From Alphaproteobacteria bacterium UBA6324 (GTDB lineage: Bacteria > Pseudomonadota > Alphaproteobacteria > CAAGCB01 > CAG-977), in contig DJSW01000016.1 in assembly GCA_002439085.1 (NCBI GenBank), positions 46,629 through 110,628 on the forward strand: a DNA stretch of 64,000 nucleotides. The letters run 5' to 3'. The position numbers were made by a program, and so were the translations under genes. The notes beneath the pieces are model-generated. The model did no database searches and was not told the origin of the DNA. It saw only the letters and a list, made by a program, of their open reading frames with translations. Shown one piece after another: positions 60,779-64,000 of this stretch; the first letter of the stretch is position 1; every line of letters starts with the position of its first letter.

Positions 60779-62031
60779 TGTTTCAATCCTTTCAATCCGG
60801 CAGTTTCGGCGGGGATCAGGGCAATCCGCGTTTTCAACCGCGTTTCCAGCCGGTTCAGATACGGTCTGACGCCGTTCAGGACGCTTTGCGGCGCGCGGAT
60901 TTCGACATCGGAAACGGGCGTTGCAAACCACAGCGTCCGGATGATGTCGGCCGTTTGCCGGTTGTCCGTCAAATCGTCAAAGACGGATCGCCGTTTTTTT
61001 TCAACGGTCAGTTCGACCAGTCCCAGCTGGGAAAATCCGGCGACATACACGTCGTCCGATTTCAGCCGGCTCATCAGGTTGAACAGCATTTTCTTGTCTT
61101 TGCGTCCGGCAAAGTCGATGATCATCTGGCCGCCCAGCCCTTTCAGCCGTATCTGGCGCAGGATTTCGGGGCAGGCTTCTTGATTCGCGGCAAAGGCGTC
61201 GGCCGCCCCCGTGTTCACGTCGAAACAGACGCAGGCCGCTGTTTGCTGGGTGATCAAAAATCCGCCGCAGGGCAGGGGGGATTTTTGCGCCAAGGCCGCG
61301 TCCAGCGATTCGGCGACGTTTTCGCGTTCCCACACGCCGGAAACGGCGAAATTGACGTTGGCGAATCCTCTTTCCTTTAAAACGGCCGCCGTTTCGGGAT
61401 CGTCCGTGACGATTTCGTCCAAATCACCGGCGTGCCGCGCGGCCAGCCGCAAAACGTCGCGTTCGGGACGCCAAATCGTTTGCGGTTTTTCGGGGACGTT
61501 TTTCAAAATCTCCGCCCATTGTTTTTTCAAACCGGAAATTTGCTTTGAAATGTTTTCAACCGTGTCGAACGGCGCGGCCGTGCGGAACATCACGCTCATG
61601 TCCGGAAACTGTTCGCGAAAACGGTTGATTGTTTGCGATGAAAAGCTGCGGGCGTAGGAATTGCCCTGTTGCGCGGGCAGCAGAACAACCGTTTCGGCGC
61701 TTAAGGAAACGTGGGTGCGCACTTCGGGATCCTTGTCCTCGGTCGCGGGGCGGCAGAGTTCAACCAGCAGCAAATCGCCTTCGGCCGGTTTGGTCTGGCT
61801 GATCGATCCGTCGGGTTTGATGAAAAACGGCGTCCGGTTTAAAAACGCCGTCGATCCGTTCCCGATATCGACGAAAACGCCGGCCGCCGCGGATTTGACG
61901 ACGCGCGCCAGACAAATCGAACCGACCGCCGGATCGTTTTCCCGCCAGACCGTGACGGTCAAAGGCGCGCCGTCACCGCCGGACAGGACGCAAATTTCCT
62001 CAAACGGGGAAAAGCTGTGAACCAGACGCAT
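60775..62031 (-). CDS. Ribonuclease E/G family protein
   Basis: 418 residues from the ATG at 62031. S1-like RNA-binding part (ICLARVVKSAAAGVFVDIGNGSTAFLNRT), then the catalytic RNase H-like domain with GGFLITQQTAACVCFDVNTGAADAFAANQEA and LKGLGGQMIIDFAGRKDKKMLFNLMSRLK (metal-binding Asp residues). The S1 part is reduced and no Zn-link CPxCxGxG is seen, so it is nearer RNase G-like short forms. Start and maf stop overlap (TAATG). Alphaproteobacterial order maf-RNase-yacG. Confidence 0.85.
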   Translation of the reverse strand: MRLVHSFSPFEEICVLSGGDGAPLTVTVWRENDPAVGSICLARVVKSAAAGVFVDIGNGSTAFLNRTPFFIKPDGSISQTKPAEGDLLLVELCRPATEDKDPEVRTHVSLSAETVVLLPAQQGNSYARSFSSQTINRFREQFPDMSVMFRTAAPFDTVENISKQISGLKKQWAEILKNVPEKPQTIWRPERDVLRLAARHAGDLDEIVTDDPETAAVLKERGFANVNFAVSGVWERENVAESLDAALAQKSPLPCGGFLITQQTAACVCFDVNTGAADAFAANQEACPEILRQIRLKGLGGQMIIDFAGRKDKKMLFNLMSRLKSDDVYVAGFSQLGLVELTVEKKRRSVFDDLTDNRQTADIIRTLWFATPVSDVEIRAPQSVLNGVRPYLNRLETRLKTRIALIPAETAGLKGLKQ

Positions 62032-62597
62032 TAAAAAGCTCCGTTCCCTTTCAACATCCGGCCGGCTTCGTAAACGTCCAGCCCGACGACGTTGGTGTAT
62101 GACCCGATGATTTGGCGCACGAACAGCGCGGCTTTGCCCTGAATGGCGTACCCGCCGGCCTTGCCCAGTCCTTCGCCGTCGTCCGCATAGGCGCGCTTTT
62201 CGGATTCGTGCAGGCGGGCGAATACGACCGACGTGCGCGCGACGCGGGCGATTTTCCGCCCGTCCGGCGTGATCAGGCAGATGCCGCCATATACGGTGTG
62301 ACGCCGCCCGCTGAGCAAATTCAGGCAGTCGCGCACTTGATCCGCGTCCGCCGCTTTGGGCAGGATGCGCGCGCCGCACGCAACGACCGTGTCGGCCGCC
62401 AAAACGAACGCGTCGGGGTGGTCCGCGGCGATCTTTTCCGCCTTTGACACGGCCATGCGGCGGGCGTAGCGGGCGGGCGTTTCGCCTTTGCGCGGGGTTT
62501 CGTCAATGTCGGCGGGGCGGATTTCGGCCGTGACGCCGATTTGTTCCAACAGGGCGCGGCGGCGCGGCGAAGCGGACGCCAAAATGATGTTTGTCAA
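62031..62597 (-). CDS. maf: Maf family nucleoside triphosphate pyrophosphatase
   Basis: 188 residues. LASASPRRRALLEQIGV, PARYARRMAVSKAEKIA, VLAADTVVACG and GKAGGYAIQGKAALFV are the Maf signatures. Hydrolyses dTTP/UTP or modified nucleotides to the monophosphate. First gene of the maf-RNase G-yacG operon. Confidence 0.92.
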   Translation of the reverse strand: MTNIILASASPRRRALLEQIGVTAEIRPADIDETPRKGETPARYARRMAVSKAEKIAADHPDAFVLAADTVVACGARILPKAADADQVRDCLNLLSGRRHTVYGGICLITPDGRKIARVARTSVVFARLHESEKRAYADDGEGLGKAGGYAIQGKAALFVRQIIGSYTNVVGLDVYEAGRMLKGNGAF

Positions 62598-62670
62598 GGA
62601 AACCTCCCGTTTTTTTGCAGTGAAAAGGCGGATCCGAACAGACCCGCCCTTTTGTTGAATCCGAGCGACC

Positions 62671-63090
62671 TTAATCGTCGTCGTTGTACGTTTTTTCCAT
62701 GCGTTCGTGGCGTTCCTGCGCCTCGATCGACAAAGTCGCGATCGGACGGGCGATCAGGCGTTCCAAACCGATCGGTTCGCCGGTTTCTTCGCAATAGCCG
62801 TAAGTCCCGTCCTCGATTTTCGCCAAAGCCGTGTCGATTTTGGAAATGACTTTGCGCATTCTGTCGCGGGTGCGCAGTTCCAACGCCTTGTCCGCTTCGG
62901 CCGACGCGCGGTCGGAAATGTCGGGAACGGTCATGCCGCCCTCTTTCAGGTTGTCCAGCGTTTCTTCGGAATCACGCAGCAATTCTTCGCGCCAAGCCTG
63001 CAGTTTGCGGCGGAAAAACTCTTTTTGCATATCGTTCATAAAGGGTTCGTCGGCGGACGGTCTGTAATCTTTCGGTAAATCTATTCCCAT
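62671..63090 (-). CDS. dksA: DksA-type RNA polymerase-binding regulator
   Basis: 139 residues. Coiled-coil hairpin (MQKEFFRRKLQAWREELLRDSEETLDNL... DRASAEADKALELRTRDRMRKVISKIDTALAKI) with a tip region, then YGYCEETGEPIGLERLIARPIATLSIEAQERHE. Only one of the four zinc cysteines of E. coli DksA remains, as is usual in alphaproteobacterial forms. Works with ppGpp on rRNA and other promoters. Confidence 0.92.
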   Translation of the reverse strand: MGIDLPKDYRPSADEPFMNDMQKEFFRRKLQAWREELLRDSEETLDNLKEGGMTVPDISDRASAEADKALELRTRDRMRKVISKIDTALAKIEDGTYGYCEETGEPIGLERLIARPIATLSIEAQERHERMEKTYNDDD

Positions 63091-63148
63091 GATGAAATCC
63101 CCATTGTTTCGGTCGGTTGATTATTTTTACACCAAAGCGATTAAAAAA

Positions 63149-63586
63149 TCAAACGCTGTGTGCCAATTTGGCCAATTCGACCTCGGCGCGCAATTCGATG
63201 TCGTCCAAAATGGCGTTCAATTCGTCGTCCAGCCCCGCTTCGCGTTTTTCGCGCAGCATTTGCGCCAGCTCGATCAGTTTCGATTTGGAAACCGCGCCCG
63301 TCAGGATCGCCGCGCGCAAATCCTCCAACCTGTCCAGAATGTCGTTGCCGTGCGAAACGGCGCGGCGTTTTTTGCCGCCGTCCTGCAGCGCGTCGCCGAC
63401 CGTTTGCGCGGCCAGTAAAGCTTCAATCCCCGACACGCCCGCGGCGGCGGCGACCGACGGGGCGGCCGTTTCGTCCGTTTCCGACAAAAAGGCGGAAAAA
63501 TCCCCGCCGACGGACGACGCTTTGCCTGTTTTTCGCGAATTTCCGACGGATTTCACCGGCCCCGCCGACCCGATTTTCATATTCAT
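63149..63586 (-). CDS. fliX: Flagellar assembly regulator FliX
   Basis: 145 residues from the ATG at 63586 (GGAGGGAAC upstream). The conserved C-terminal half GIEALLAAQTVGDALQDGGKKRRAVSHGNDILDRLEDLRAAILTG...LDDELNAILDDIELRAEVELAKL matches FliX, which in Caulobacter couples basal-body assembly to the sigma54 activator FlbD. Divergent from flgI, the same arrangement as in Caulobacter. Confidence 0.85.
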   Translation of the reverse strand: MNMKIGSAGPVKSVGNSRKTGKASSVGGDFSAFLSETDETAAPSVAAAAGVSGIEALLAAQTVGDALQDGGKKRRAVSHGNDILDRLEDLRAAILTGAVSKSKLIELAQMLREKREAGLDDELNAILDDIELRAEVELAKLAHSV

Positions 63587-63713
63587 GCGTTCCCTCCTGC
63601 AAACGGTTCGTTCCAGTATATCCGATTTAGAGCGCGGAAAAAACCGGCAATTTTTGCCCGCCGCGTTTTTTATCAAACCGGCCGGAACGCTTTGTTTTCG
63701 GCGGAAAACGAAA

Positions 63714-63730
63714 TTGGCACGGTTTTTGTA
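63714..63730 (+). promoter_or_regulatory. Sigma54-like promoter of flgI
   Basis: TTGGCACGGTTTTTGTA keeps the -24 TGGCAC and a -12 TTG-A element with correct spacing; GC at -12 is GT, so it is a near match. It lies 45 bases before the flgI ATG. Confidence 0.55.
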
Positions 63731-63774
63731 TATTGTTTTGCGGATGATTTTGTCCGCAACGCAAGAGGTCGAAA

Positions 63775-64000
63775 ATGATGAACATGATGAAAGCCTTACG
63801 AAAAAGCTTCGCGTTCCTGACCGCCGCCGCCGTTTTGTTCGCGTCGCCGGCTTTGGCCAGTTCGCGCATCAAGGACGTTTCCGACATCGAAGGCGTGCGG
63901 GAAAACTATTTGATCGGATACGGTTTGGTCGTCGGGCTGAACGGAACGGGCGACAGCATTTCGTCCATGGCGTTCACCGAGGAAAGCCTGATCGGCATGC
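63775..64000 (+). CDS. flgI: Flagellar P-ring protein FlgI (5' part)
   Basis: The first 75 codons are present and the gene runs off the window. Signal peptide (RKSFAFLTAAAVLFASPALA), then SRIKDVSDIEGVRENYLIGYGLVVGLNGTGDS, the invariant start of mature FlgI. Forms the periplasmic ring around the flagellar rod. Confidence 0.95.
   Translation, partial: MMNMMKALRKSFAFLTAAAVLFASPALASSRIKDVSDIEGVRENYLIGYGLVVGLNGTGDSISSMAFTEESLIGM

Overview
The window is a chromosomal segment of an alphaproteobacterium, most likely an uncultured, host- or gut-associated relative of the Rhodospirillales. The evidence is a circularly permuted tmRNA gene, an Irr-type Fur protein, FliX divergent from flgI, an alphaproteobacterial SspB next to class I fumarase and a small ribbon-helix-helix protein, and conserved blocks: sfsA-map-radC, rpsT-dnaA-dnaN-recF-gyrB, ffh-rpsP-rimM-trmD-rplS, maf-RNase G-yacG-tRNA-Phe. 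The species is inferred only. The core genome is moderately GC-rich and strongly codon-biased (GCG, CGC, GAA, TCG), so long empty antisense frames are common and were ignored.

Layout. 1-670: two tandem copies of a ~329-bp unit, each with a complete type I toxin-antitoxin layout (20-residue hydrophobic peptide, long leader, divergent antisense RNA). 670-1044: tRNA-Val and a copy of its 3' end. 1127-7940: VirB8-like orphan, radC, map, sfsA, a mutarotase, pyruvate kinase. 8000-8200: IS200-like remnant. 8356-13800: truB, rpsO, pnp, a nitronate monooxygenase-like enzyme, irr. 13796-17930: SH3 protein, dut, a degenerate UbiB, enoyl-CoA hydratase. 18007-24887: rpsT and the dnaA-dnaN-recF-gyrB replication block. 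24957-31429: tRNA-Thr, nadK, small secreted proteins, fumarase, sspB. 31465-32472: permuted ssrA, HU, tRNA-Val. 32703-40210: Fic protein, pepF, the ffh-to-rplS translation operon with a structured leader, asd.

40270-60250 is an accessory region bounded on both sides by homologous structured elements in inverted orientation. It holds secreted cysteine-rich proteins; a signal-peptide-ubiquitin-autotransporter fusion; an AT-rich SIR2-STAND protein of the Avs type; a frameshifted tyrosine integrase; a DUF4143-type ATPase; a PD-(D/E)XK protein; a UvrD-like helicase-nuclease divergent from a WYL regulator; and an ankyrin-Doc-ankyrin cassette. It reads as a defence and host-interaction island. 60250-64000 returns to core genes: tRNA-Phe, yacG, RNase E/G, maf, dksA, fliX and the start of flgI.

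The most notable items are the ubiquitin autotransporter (42535-43821), the tandem type I toxin-antitoxin units (1-640), the ankyrin-Doc-ankyrin operon (56404-58500), and the paired inverted RNA-like elements flanking the island.
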